Below are positions 44,727 to 53,800 of a stretch of DNA of 64,000 nt, piece by piece. The notes under the pieces were generated by a model, which saw only the letters and a list, made by a program, of their open reading frames with translations, was not told the origin of the DNA and made no database searches. Within the stretch, counting starts at the first letter, position 1. Each line of letters starts with the position of its first letter. A program made the position numbers and the translations under genes. Source of the DNA: Cupriavidus respiraculi (lineage in GTDB: Bacteria; Pseudomonadota; Gammaproteobacteria; Burkholderiales; Burkholderiaceae); NCBI RefSeq assembly GCF_914271545.1, contig NZ_CAJZAH010000007.1, positions 124,001-188,000 on the forward strand, given 5' to 3'.

Positions 44727-45048
44727 GCTTCACTCCGTATCGAGTTGGAAAAACACACGCGCTGCCCCTTCGGGACGCGCCGGGCTCAGGCCCCGGCAAA
44801 GGCGCTGCGGGCCACATCATACCGTGTCGGGGTGGGGCTACCGGGATTCCAGTTGTTACAGCGTTTGCCCGCGCGGCCTTGCCAGACCGACAGTCACGGC
44901 ATGTGGAGGGTTCCGGAAGCGGTCGCGCGGAAGCTGGCGGCGGGTGCCATCGTATCGACGCCAGGAGCCTGTGGGACCCGTGGAGGCCACCGCCGCGCGT
45001 ATACGTGGCGCTGGCGCTGCCGGGACGTGCCAGGCGCGCCAGAGCCGT

Positions 45049-45508
45049 GTAAACGCGTCTGGGACGATCCTGCAGGGCGATGCCGATGGTCGGAGGAGGT
45101 CGTCGGACAACCAGGACAGCGCGTCAGCGACCGCCCGAAGACACCACATGCACTATCGTGCATGCCGCGATACCGCTTGCCCGGAGGCATTCACGCGATG
45201 AATGCCTGCTGCCGGACAGGGTTCCAAGGGGTATACGCGGTAAACGCGCGGCTTCCCCAAGGCAAGGTAAGCGATCTCATACTTTTGGCCGAATCCACCG
45301 TTCGGTGGACCACAGAGCTGGCATATCCAAGTGTTTACATAGATCTTTTGATGTATACGGATAGTAGTAGTAGGTAAACGCCGCCGTTTTCTGTGGACAA
45401 GCCGGTAAACCGCTTTGGCATCAACGGGTTATCTCATGCAAAAGGATAGGGACGCCGTGTTGTCCGCGGTGTATGACTCAACCTTTGGGATGAGGCCGGG
45501 CGGTAAAC
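45049..45508. repeat. GGTAAAC iteron-like repeats
   Basis: GTAAAC occurs at 45049, 45240, 45374, 45405 and 45503 and inverted at 45333, mostly as GGTAAACG/C. The copies at 45374 and 45405 are 31 bases apart, about three helical turns. Confidence 0.6.
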
Positions 45509-45603
45509 CCTCCAACTTGTTCCCGAGGCATCCCCAGTCCAGCCCCAGGCAGCCCACATCATTCCAGCCGACTTATCCACAGATTTGGGCGGCTTTGTCC
45601 ACA
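45392..45603. promoter_or_regulatory. DnaA-box cluster upstream of the SET gene
   Basis: TGTGGACAA (45392-45400), TTATCCACA (45573-45581, perfect) and TTGTCCACA (45595-45603). The last two are 13 bases apart in the same orientation. The first has an AT-rich stretch just upstream. Confidence 0.6.
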
Positions 45604-45698
45604 TCGACACGGGTGCGTCTTCGGTGGCGGTTATCATCCTGTCCGCGCCGGCAAAGCCGGCAGGGCATCTCGGCAACCGAACGTATACGGGAACGTCA

Positions 45699-46268
45699 AT
45701 GGCGGAAGACGCACAAGTCAGCAAGGGCAAGAGCAAGGGCAAGACGGTGAAGGCGAAGGCGGCGGAGAAAGCCGGCCAGTCGGCAGGCAACGGCAAGGCA
45801 GGTAAACGCAAGACCGCGTCAGACCGCATCGAGGTTCGCCAGTCCGGCGTGCACGGCAAGGGCGTATACGCCATCGCGCCGCTGGCCGAGGGCGAGCGGA
45901 TCATCGAGTACAAGGGCGAGCATATTTCCTGGAAGGAGGCGCTCAAGCGCCATCCGCACGATCCGGACGATCCCAACCACACCTTCTATTTCAGCCTCGA
46001 AGACGGCGACGTGATCGATGCCAAGTTCGGCGGCAATCGCGCGCGCTGGATCAACCATGCATGCAGCCCCAACTGCGAGGCGCGCGAGAAGAAGGGCCGG
46101 GTGTTCATCCACGCGCTGCGCGACATCGCGGCCGGCGAGGAGCTGTTCTACGACTACGGGCTGGTGATCGACGCCCGGTACACGAAGAAGCTGAAGAAGG
46201 AGTTCGAGTGCCGCTGCGGCAGCCCCGATTGCCGCGGCACGATGCTGGCGCCGAAAGGGCGGAAGTAA
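45699..46268 (+). CDS. SET-domain protein-lysine methyltransferase
   Basis: A 189-residue protein: a Lys/Ala/Gly-rich N-terminal tail of about 40 residues, then a compact SET domain. The start V51-H-G-K-G-V-Y is typical, as are RWINHACSPNCEA (116-128, SAM and substrate site) and the catalytic-Tyr motif ELFYDYG (Y151). The post-SET zinc cluster is complete, combining Cys of SPNC with C171-R-C-G-S-P-D-C178. It should transfer methyl groups to lysines of a protein; bacterial examples act on histone-like or ribosomal proteins. HU, a lysine-rich DNA-binding protein, is encoded 1 kb away and is an obvious candidate substrate. ATG 45699 (MAEDAQVSKGK) is preferred. Confidence 0.93.
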   Translation: MAEDAQVSKGKSKGKTVKAKAAEKAGQSAGNGKAGKRKTASDRIEVRQSGVHGKGVYAIAPLAEGERIIEYKGEHISWKEALKRHPHDPDDPNHTFYFSLEDGDVIDAKFGGNRARWINHACSPNCEAREKKGRVFIHALRDIAAGEELFYDYGLVIDARYTKKLKKEFECRCGSPDCRGTMLAPKGRK

Positions 46269-46289
46269 GAGGCAGGGGCGCCGCGGCGC

Positions 46290-47939
46290 CTATGCCGCCC
46301 CGGGCGCCTCGCAGGGAATGCGGATCACGAAGCGCATCAGGTTGCGGCCGGGGTCCCTGGCGGAGGGCACATCTTCGATGCCGATGGTGCCTTGGTGCAG
46401 CGTGATGATTTCATGCACGATGGCCAGCCCCAGCCCGGCACCGCCGGGCGCGCCGATCTGGGCTTGGCGGCCCGGCGTGTGGTCGCCGCGGAAGAAGCGC
46501 TTGAAGACTTCCTCGCGCCGGCCGGGCGCGATGCCGGGGCCGTTGTCCTCCACCATCACCACCGCCATGCCGCGGTGGCCCAGCGTCTCGCCGCCGGCGC
46601 GCACGGTGATGCGCCCGCCCGCCGGCACGTACTTGACGGCGTTATCGATCAGATTGCTGAGCGCCTCGCGCAGCAGCACGCGGTTGCCCCGCACCGTGGA
46701 CGGCGCCGCGCCGGTGAAGGTCGGGCCCGGCAGCGTCTCGAAGCCCAGGTCGATATGGCGCGCCAGCGCCTGGGGCACCCATTCGGCGCCGGTTTCGAAC
46801 GCCAGCGTGGCGAGGTCGAAATGCTCGACCGGACCCAGCCGTTCCAGCGACAGCCCCGGCTCCGCGCGGGCCAGCGACAGCAGCTGATTGGACAGCCGCA
46901 CCGCCCGGTCGGCCGCCGACTGCAGTTCGCGCAGCGCGTGCCGGGTCACTTCCTCGCTGTGGGAGGCCACCGCGCGATCCGCGTGCAGCTTGACCGCGGT
47001 GAGTGGCGTGCGCAGCTGGTGCGCCGCATCGGCGATGAACTTGCGCTGGGCATCGAGCGCATCGCGCAGCCGCGCCAGCAGCGCATTGAGCGCGCGGATC
47101 AGCGGTTCGACTTCGGCCGGGACCTGGGTCTCGTCGAGCGCGGCGAGCGAACGCGCGGTCTGCCGGTTGAGCTTGTCCGTCAGGATGCGCAGCGGAACGA
47201 GTTCTTCCTTGAGCACGTGCGACAGGATCAGGCTGCCGACCAGCAGCAGCAGGATCAGCGGCACGGACACCGACAGCAGGATCTCGTTGGCCGCCGTCTC
47301 GCGCCGGTCCAGCAGCTCGGCCACCTCCACGATGATGGGACCGCGCAGCGGGCGCTCGCCCAGCGCGGGCGGCGGCGCGGCCTCGCCGCCGGCATCCGCG
47401 CTGGCTTCCACCGGGTTCTGCGCCTCGGGCGGAACCGCCGCGTCCAGATGGACCGGCAGCCGTACCGCCCGCACCTGGCGGCCGCTGAACCACGCGTAGA
47501 ACAGGCGCGCGTCGTGCAGCGTGGTCTGGCCGGTGCCGTAGCCGAGCCAGGTGTCCATGCCGCCGATCAGCCCTTCGGGGCCGTGGATGCGCCAGTAGAT
47601 GCGATCGCTGCCCTCGGCCTCGACCAGCGTCTGCGCGATCATCGGGATGTCCTGCTCCAGGCGCGGTCCGGCGATGCGGATCTGCTGGGCGATATTGTTC
47701 GCTACGCCGTAGAGGGCGCGGTCGAAGACCTGCGTGGTGTAGTGCGCCGCCAGCCAGTACGACAGCGAGCCGCTGGTCAGCACCAGCGCGAACAGCGGCG
47801 TGGCGAGCGCCCGCAGCAGGTGGACCCGCAGGCTCTGCGTGGAGGCGAGGCGGACCTGCTGGCCGCCCGGGGCGGCGGTGCCGGATGCCGGACCGGCCGC
47901 CTGGGATGAGCCCGGTGGGGGCTGGGTGCGCAGCCGCAT
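46290..47939 (-). CDS. Sensor histidine kinase (TctE/QseC-like)
   Basis: A 549-residue two-component kinase. Two membrane helices flank a periplasmic domain (FDRALYGVANNIAQQIRIAGPR..., GQTTLHDARLFYAWFSGRQVRAVRLPV) of the TctE type; HAMP-like linker; HisKA with DAAHQLRTPLTAVKLHAD; HATPase with NLIDNAVKY, DNGPGI and GAGLGLAIV. TctE senses tricarboxylates in related bacteria and QseC senses other signals; here the input is unknown as no transporter is adjacent. It follows its response regulator gene by 33 bases. Near its middle a low-complexity Ala/Glu/Pro-rich insert (about 175-195) enlarges the periplasmic loop. Confidence 0.9.
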   Translation of the reverse strand: MRLRTQPPPGSSQAAGPASGTAAPGGQQVRLASTQSLRVHLLRALATPLFALVLTSGSLSYWLAAHYTTQVFDRALYGVANNIAQQIRIAGPRLEQDIPMIAQTLVEAEGSDRIYWRIHGPEGLIGGMDTWLGYGTGQTTLHDARLFYAWFSGRQVRAVRLPVHLDAAVPPEAQNPVEASADAGGEAAPPPALGERPLRGPIIVEVAELLDRRETAANEILLSVSVPLILLLLVGSLILSHVLKEELVPLRILTDKLNRQTARSLAALDETQVPAEVEPLIRALNALLARLRDALDAQRKFIADAAHQLRTPLTAVKLHADRAVASHSEEVTRHALRELQSAADRAVRLSNQLLSLARAEPGLSLERLGPVEHFDLATLAFETGAEWVPQALARHIDLGFETLPGPTFTGAAPSTVRGNRVLLREALSNLIDNAVKYVPAGGRITVRAGGETLGHRGMAVVMVEDNGPGIAPGRREEVFKRFFRGDHTPGRQAQIGAPGGAGLGLAIVHEIITLHQGTIGIEDVPSARDPGRNLMRFVIRIPCEAPGAA

Positions 47940-47972
47940 CGATCGGTGGAGGTGGGTGGGCGTTGTCCGGCG

Positions 47973-48677
47973 CTACGCGTTCACGCGCATCTGCAGCAGG
48001 TAGCCGAAGCCGCGCACCGTGACGATCTCGACGTCGCTGTCCTCCAGCTTCTTGCGCACGCGGTGCACATAGACTTCGATCGCGGTGTCGCCCACCGTGT
48101 CGCCGCCTTCGCCGGCCGGATGCGCGAAGGTCGCCAGGTGGTCCTGCAACTGCGCCTTGCTGACCACGCGGCCCTGCCGCTGCAGCAGCAGCTCGAGCAC
48201 GGCGAACTCGCGCGGCGACAGGTCCAGCGGCCGGCCATCGATAAAGATGCGCCGGTCGCCGTCGGACAGCCGCAGCCGGCCCAGCCGCACGTCGCGCTCG
48301 GGTGCCGCTTCGCCATGCTGGCTGCGGCGCAGCAGCACGCGCACGCGGGCTTCGAGCTCGGGAAAGGCGAAGGGTTTGACCAGATAGTCGTCGGCGCCGG
48401 CGTTCAGGCCCGAGAGCTTGTCTTCGAGCTCGTCGCGCGCGGTCAGGATCAGCACGGGAGTGGTGCGGTTGCGGGCGCGGTAGCGCGCCAGCAGTGTCAT
48501 GCCGTCGATGCCCGGCAGGCCGAGATCCAGGATGACCAGGTCATGCTGCTCGCGCAGCAGGTGTTCGGTGGCGTAGACCCCGTCGTGCACCACGCGCACC
48601 TGGTGCCCGGCCTGGAACAGGCCGGCTTCGACGCCGCTGGCGATCTGGCGGTCGTCCTCGATCAGCAGGATACGCAT
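47973..48677 (-). CDS. OmpR/TctD-family response regulator
   Basis: A 234-residue regulator: receiver domain (MRILLIEDDRQIASGVEAG, phospho-Asp in LVILDLGLPGIDG at residue 51, Lys in LVKPFAFPEL) and an OmpR-type winged helix (RPLDLSPREFAVLELLLQRQGRVVSKAQLQDHL...VYVHRVRKKL). A 12-residue Gly/Ala/Asp insert (about 185-200) interrupts the DNA-binding domain between the recognition regions. Partner of the kinase encoded next. ATG 48677 follows a GGATAC. Target genes cannot be told from the sequence. Confidence 0.92.
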   Translation of the reverse strand: MRILLIEDDRQIASGVEAGLFQAGHQVRVVHDGVYATEHLLREQHDLVILDLGLPGIDGMTLLARYRARNRTTPVLILTARDELEDKLSGLNAGADDYLVKPFAFPELEARVRVLLRRSQHGEAAPERDVRLGRLRLSDGDRRIFIDGRPLDLSPREFAVLELLLQRQGRVVSKAQLQDHLATFAHPAGEGGDTVGDTAIEVYVHRVRKKLEDSDVEIVTVRGFGYLLQMRVNA

Positions 48678-48769
48678 GAAAAAAGCCCGGGATTTGGAAC
48701 CAGCGGTCGATTGTACAGCGCAGGGCGTCGCCTTTTCTTACGGAATGCCTACAGCGCGGACACCCGGGC

Positions 48770-49075
48770 TCAGCGCTTGCGGGACACGCCGGCGGCCGCG
48801 TTCTCGATGAAGCGGGCCAGGTCGATATCGCGCTGGGTCAGGCCGTTGGCGTCATGGGTGGACAGCGTGATGTCGACCCGGTTGTAGACGTTGAACCACT
48901 CGGGATGGTGGTCGGCCTTCTCGGCCTGCAGCGCCACGCGCGTCATGAAGCCGAAGGCGGCGTTGAAGTCGTCGAAGGTGAAGCGCTTGTGAATGGCATC
49001 GCGGTCCGGCACCGGCGTCCAGCCGGGCAGGCCGGCCAGCAGCGGGGCGCGCGCTTCGGCGGAAAGTGGGGTCAT
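48770..49075 (-). CDS. phhB: 4a-hydroxytetrahydrobiopterin dehydratase
   Basis: A 101-residue pterin-4a-carbinolamine dehydratase. The conserved H-H-P-E-W and the preceding [35 protein letters not shown] block are intact. It dehydrates the 4a-hydroxypterin made by phenylalanine hydroxylase, regenerating the cofactor. ATG 49075 ([13 protein letters not shown]). It is downstream of phhA on the same strand with a 119-base gap, so probably co-transcribed. Confidence 0.94.
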   Translation of the reverse strand: MTPLSAEARAPLLAGLPGWTPVPDRDAIHKRFTFDDFNAAFGFMTRVALQAEKADHHPEWFNVYNRVDITLSTHDANGLTQRDIDLARFIENAAAGVSRKR

Positions 49076-49194
49076 GATGGGCTCGATCTGTAGGTGGGGT
49101 TGCAACAGCGGCAGCGAGAACGAAAGCGGCAGGGGCAATCGGCCCGCCCGGCCGCGCGGGCGGCGGGCTTGCCGGCATTGTTCCACAAAGCGCG

Positions 49195-50139
49195 TCAGAT
49201 ATCGTCGCTGTCGGCCCAGCCTTCGCGGCTGCCGGTGTGGATCACGCGGTCGCCCGGCTCGATATCGCCGGCGCCGAGCGTGGGCTGCGTACTCAGTGCT
49301 GCGTACAGCGGCGTGAAGTCCGGGCGGGTGGCGTCGAACAACTGGTCGAAGCTGTCGATGACGAAGTACGTCTTCTGGAAGGTGTCGATGCGATAGCGCG
49401 TGCGCATGATGCGCCGGACGTCGAAGCCGATGCGGTTGGGGCTGGCCGAGTCCAGGCTGTAGATCGATTCGCCCTGGCTGGACAGGATGCCGGCGCCGTA
49501 GATGCGCAGCCCCTGCCCGGTGCGGATCAGGCCGAATTCCACGGTGTACCAGTACAGCCGCGCCAGCATGTCCAGCGCGCCCATGCTGGCCGCCTTCAGG
49601 CCGCCCTTGCCATAGGCCTGCATGTAGTCGGCGAAGACGGGATTGATCAGCAGCGGCACATGGCCGAACACATCGTGGAAGCAGTCGGGCTCCTGCAGGT
49701 AGTCCAGCTGCTCGGGCTTGCGCATCCACCAGCTCGCCGGAAAGCGGCGGTTGGCCAGATGGTCGAAGAACACCTCGTCCGGCACCAGCCCCGGCACCGC
49801 CACCACCTGCCAGCCGGTGGCGCGCATCAGCGTCTCGTTCAGGCGCTCGAAATCGGGTACGCGGTCGGACGCCATGCCCAGTGCCGCCAGTCCTTGCAGG
49901 AATTCGTCGCAGACCCGGCCGCGCAGCATGCCGGCCTGCCGCTCGTACAGACGGGCCCAGACGGCGTGGTCGCTGGCGGTATAACGGTGCAGCGGCTGCT
50001 CGATGGTGAAATCCGGGCGCAGCTGCTGGCCGGACAGCAGCCCGGCTTCGAACTGCTCCCTGAGCTTGTCGGTCAGCGTGCCTTCGAAGCTGTCCTCGAG
50101 CGTGGCGGTGCCTGCGTCGGCGGTAACCAGTGATTCCAT
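49195..50139 (-). CDS. phhA: Phenylalanine 4-monooxygenase
   Basis: A 314-residue pterin-dependent aromatic amino-acid hydroxylase. The non-haem iron ligands are H155, H160 ([13 protein letters not shown]) and E201 (YWYTVEFGL). It converts phenylalanine to tyrosine using tetrahydrobiopterin and O2. ATG 50139 ([10 protein letters not shown]) has GGAGA upstream. It is divergent from an Lrp/AsnC gene with a 131-base gap containing GCATG/CATGC-type dyads, a common pattern for phh regulation. Confidence 0.96.
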   Translation of the reverse strand: MESLVTADAGTATLEDSFEGTLTDKLREQFEAGLLSGQQLRPDFTIEQPLHRYTASDHAVWARLYERQAGMLRGRVCDEFLQGLAALGMASDRVPDFERLNETLMRATGWQVVAVPGLVPDEVFFDHLANRRFPASWWMRKPEQLDYLQEPDCFHDVFGHVPLLINPVFADYMQAYGKGGLKAASMGALDMLARLYWYTVEFGLIRTGQGLRIYGAGILSSQGESIYSLDSASPNRIGFDVRRIMRTRYRIDTFQKTYFVIDSFDQLFDATRPDFTPLYAALSTQPTLGAGDIEPGDRVIHTGSREGWADSDDI

Positions 50140-50221
50140 GAAGCGGTCTCCTGCGGGATTTCTGCACAGTCTAGCCAGTCGCACCCGCAAATGGCTCGCA
50201 TATCCGGCTTGGAATGGCGGC

Positions 50222-50250
50222 GTTATGCATGTAACCTGCATGAAATTAAT
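50222..50250. promoter_or_regulatory. GCATG dyads in the phhA/Lrp intergenic region
   Basis: Between phhA and the Lrp-type gene, ATGCATGTAACCTGCATGAAAT contains inverted GCATG/CATGC-like halves and lies roughly 85-110 bases upstream of phhA and 20-50 upstream of the regulator start. A likely Lrp/AsnC operator controlling both genes. Confidence 0.45.
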
Positions 50251-50270
50251 GATTCGTGCAGGAATCCCGT

Positions 50271-50744
50271 ATGCCGACCCTGGACACCTTCGACCTGGCC
50301 CTGCTGGCGGCGCTGCAGACGGACGGGCGCTCCACCCACCAGCAGCTGGCCGAGCAGGTGCACCTGTCCTCGAGCCAGGTGGGCCGGCGGCTGGCGCGGC
50401 TGGAAGCCGACGGCATCATCACCGGCTACCGCGTGGTGCTGTCGCCGCCGGCACTGGGACTGGGGGTGCTGGTCTTCACCAGCGTCAAGCTGGCCCACCA
50501 CGGCGACACCATCATCGAGCGTTTTCGCGAGGAGATCCTGCTGCTGGAGGAGGTGCAGGAGTGCTATTCGGTGGCGGGCGAAGCCGACTATCTGCTGCGC
50601 ATCGTGGTGGCCGATCTGCCCACGCTGGCCGAATTCACCATGCGCAAGCTGATGCGCGTGCCGGGCGTGGAGAGCGTGCGCTCCAATATCGTGATGACCG
50701 CGCTCAAGCGCGACGGTCCGCTGCCGCTGTCCCATCTGCGCTAG
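50271..50744 (+). CDS. Lrp/AsnC-family transcriptional regulator
   Basis: A 157-residue regulator with an N-terminal helix-turn-helix (LDTFDLALLAALQTDGRSTHQQLAEQVHLSSSQVGRRLARLEADGII) and a C-terminal RAM amino-acid-binding domain (VQECYSVAGEADYLLRIVVADLPTLAEF). Divergent from phhA, so it most likely controls phenylalanine hydroxylase in response to aromatic amino acids. ATG 50271 is preceded by AGGA; a GTG at 50256 is the alternative. Confidence 0.94.
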   Translation: MPTLDTFDLALLAALQTDGRSTHQQLAEQVHLSSSQVGRRLARLEADGIITGYRVVLSPPALGLGVLVFTSVKLAHHGDTIIERFREEILLLEEVQECYSVAGEADYLLRIVVADLPTLAEFTMRKLMRVPGVESVRSNIVMTALKRDGPLPLSHLR

Positions 50745-50841
50745 CCCGGGGCGCGCTTGCGCTCGCCCGCGCCCCATGTCACCCTCGCCCCCGGGTGCAG
50801 CGCAGGGCCCATCGGGAACCCAGAACAACGGAGAAGGATGC

Positions 50842-53800
50842 ATGAGGGAAACGGCCGCCGCCTTGGCGCATGCCTTGCAACGTAGCTGCCGGCGTGTCCT
50901 GCGCGCACGTGCGGGGCGCCGGGACGCGCGGCGGTTGGCGATGGCGTTCGTGCTGGCGCTGGCCGCGCCGGCCGCGCTGGCCGCGCAGATCACGCGCTTC
51001 ACGCCCGAGGGCCAGGTGCCCGGCGTGCGCCAGGTGGCCATCCGCTTCGACGAGGCCATGGTGCCGCTGGGCGATTTGCAGGCCCGCGCGCCCGCCAGCG
51101 TGTCCTGCACCGGCGCGCCAACCCCCGGACAGGCTCGCTGGCTGGACGCGCGCAACTGGGTGTTCGACTTCGAGCGCGACCTGCCACCTGGTGTGGCCTG
51201 CACCGTGCGCATCGCCCCGGGCCTGAAGAGCCAGGCCGGCAACGCCTACACCGGCAAGCCGGAATATCGCTTCGAAACGGGCGGGCCCATCGTGGTGGCG
51301 AGCCGTCCCGCCGGCGGCCAGGTCGACGAGGACCAGATCTTCGCGCTGCGCTTTAACGGCGCGGCCACGCCGGCCTCCGTCCGCGAGCATGCCTGGTGCC
51401 AGGCACAGGGCCTGGGCGAGCGCATTCCGGTGCGGCTGGTCACGGGCAAGGAACGCGAGGCGGTGCTCGACGCCATCGGCTGGAAGCGCCACGCCGCCAC
51501 CGCCGACGCCGTGCACCTGCTGGCCTGCCAGCAGCGCCTGCCGCCCGGCGCGCGCATGCAGCTGGTGCTGGGGCGCGGGGTGGCCACGCCGTCCGGCCTC
51601 GCCGCGCGCGACGAGCGCCGCTTCGACTTCACCGTGCGCGAGCCGTTTACCGCCAGCTTCAGCTGCGAGCGCGAGAACGCGCAGGCGCCCTGTACGCCGC
51701 TGAGGCCGATGGCGCTGTCATTCTCCGCGCCCATCGCGCGCCGCGCCGCCGCGCAGGTGGTGCTGCGCACCCCGGCCGGCCCCGTCGCCCCGAAGCTGGA
51801 CGAGGATCTGGCCCCGGACGCTACCGTGACCGAGCTGCGCTTTCCGGCGCCGTTCGCCGAGAGCGCCTCGTTCACCCTGGAGCTGCCGCGCGACCTGAAG
51901 GACGATGCCGGCCGGGCGCTGGCCAACGCCGACCTGTTCCCGCTGAAGATCGCGACCGCGGCGATGCCGCCGCTGGCCAAGTTCTCCGCGGCGCCGTTCG
52001 GCGTGCTGGAGCGCTTCGGCGAGCTGCCGCGCGGCAAGGCGCCGGCCGACCATCCGCCGCTGTTGCCGGTGACGCTGCGCAATGTCGAAGCGGACCTGGC
52101 GGTCCAGGGCGTGCGCGCGCAGGCCGGCACCGTCAGCCGCGTGAAGGTCGACGAGGACGGGGCGGTGCTGCGCTGGCTGGGCCTGGTGCGCCGCCTGCAC
52201 GAGACGTCGTGGACGCGGCCGGAGCTGGACGCGATCCTGGCCGGCAAGTCGCCGTCGCAGGTGCGCATCCCGCGCGATGCGCCCTCGGTGCAGACCCGCG
52301 AGATCTCGTTGCTGGAGAAGGCGCCCGGCGCGCGCAGGCTGGCGCTGCCGCAGGCGGGCGGACCCGGGGCGCGACCGTTCGAGGTGGTGGGCATTCCCCT
52401 GCCGGAGCCCGGCTTCCATGTGGTGGAAATCGCCTCGCCGCGCCTTGGCGCCGCGCTGCTCGCGCGGCAGGCACCGATGTATGTGCGTACCGCGGTGCTG
52501 GTTACCAACCTGGCCGTGCACTTCAAGTCGGGGCGCGACAACGCGCTGGCGTGGGTGACCACGCTGGACGACGGCAAGCCGGTGCGCGATGCCAGCGTGG
52601 TGGTGCGCGACTGTGCCGGCCGGCAACTGGCGGCAGGCCGCACCGATGCCGCGGGCGTGCTGCGCCTGCCGCAGCTGGAGGACGTGCGCGAGCGGCAGTG
52701 CGCGGACAGCGGGCTGTCCGGCTATTTCGTCTCGGCGCGCATTCCCGCCACGCATCCCGACGCGCGGGGGCAGGCCGACATGGCGTTCGTGATGTCGGAC
52801 TGGAACCGCGGCATCGAGACGTGGCGCTTCAACGTGCCGACCGACACCAGCCCGGCGGCCACGCTGCGCGTGCATACGGTATTCGACCGCACGCTGCTGC
52901 GCGCGGGCGAGACGGTGTCGATGAAACACTTCGTGCGGGCGGAGACCGCCGCCGGGTTTGCGCTGCCCGGCGCGGACCAGCCGCTGCCGGACAAGGCGGT
53001 GATCCGCCACGAGGGCAGCGGGCAGACCTACGAGCTGCCGCTGGCATGGCGGGCCACCGCGACCGGCGGGCGCAGCGCGGAAAGCACGTTCCAGATCCCG
53101 GCCGCGGCACGGCTCGGGCGCTATGCGATCGAGCTGACCGATGCCCGGCAGCGCGGCTACGACAGCGGCGGCTTCCGGGTGGAGGCCTTCCGCCTGCCCG
53201 TGCTGGCGGGCACGCTCAAGGCCGGCGCCGGCAAGCCGCTGGTGGCGCCCGCCGAACTGCCGCTCGATGTCGAGGTGCACTACGTCTCGGGCGGCGGCGC
53301 GGCCGGCCTGCCGGTGCGCGTCTCGGCGCTGCTGCGCGAGAGCCCGGTGCGCTTTCCCGGGTTCGAGCCCTATGCCTTCGGACCGCCCCGGACCGTGGAG
53401 GCCGGCGATGCCGGTGGCGACGAGGACGCCGGCGACGACGAGGACCGCAACCAGACGGATGACGGCGGCCAGAAGCTGGTCGCCGACAAGCTGCCGCTGG
53501 TGCTGGACCGGCAGGGCGGCGGCCGGCTGACGCTGAAGGACATGCCGGCGGTCGACGCGCCGAAGGACCTGCTGCTCGAGGCCGGCTTCGCCGACCCCAA
53601 CGGCGAGATCCAGACGCTGCGCCAGACCGTGCCGCTATGGCCGGCCGCGGTGGTCGCCGGCATCCGCACCGACGACTGGATCTCGGTCCGGCAGAAGACC
53701 ACGGTGCATGGCATCGCGCTGGACACCGCGGGCAAGCCGCAGGCGGGGGTGCCGATGCAGGTGCATGCCCGCGCGCGCATCACCACGTCCGCGCGCAAGC

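Larger units (their letters stand above)
44727..45698. other. Gene-free segment with DnaA boxes, GGTAAAC iterons and AT-rich patch
   Basis: Nearly 1 kb between hup and the SET gene without any convincing coding frame. It contains hairpins (CATGCAC/GTGCATG, 45148-45165; AGGCATTCA/TGAATGCCT, about 45186-45208; CCACCG/CGGTGG near 45296), an AT-rich stretch around 45320-45375, DnaA boxes (45392, 45573, 45595) and repeated GGTAAAC elements (45049-45508). The layout recalls replication origins or DnaA-titration loci, though no initiator gene is adjacent. Confidence 0.65.

Noticed and set aside
44745-45377. A 210-codon open frame in the HU-SET gap
   Set aside because: No ribosome-binding site, family resemblance or codon pattern, and it crosses hairpins and DnaA boxes.
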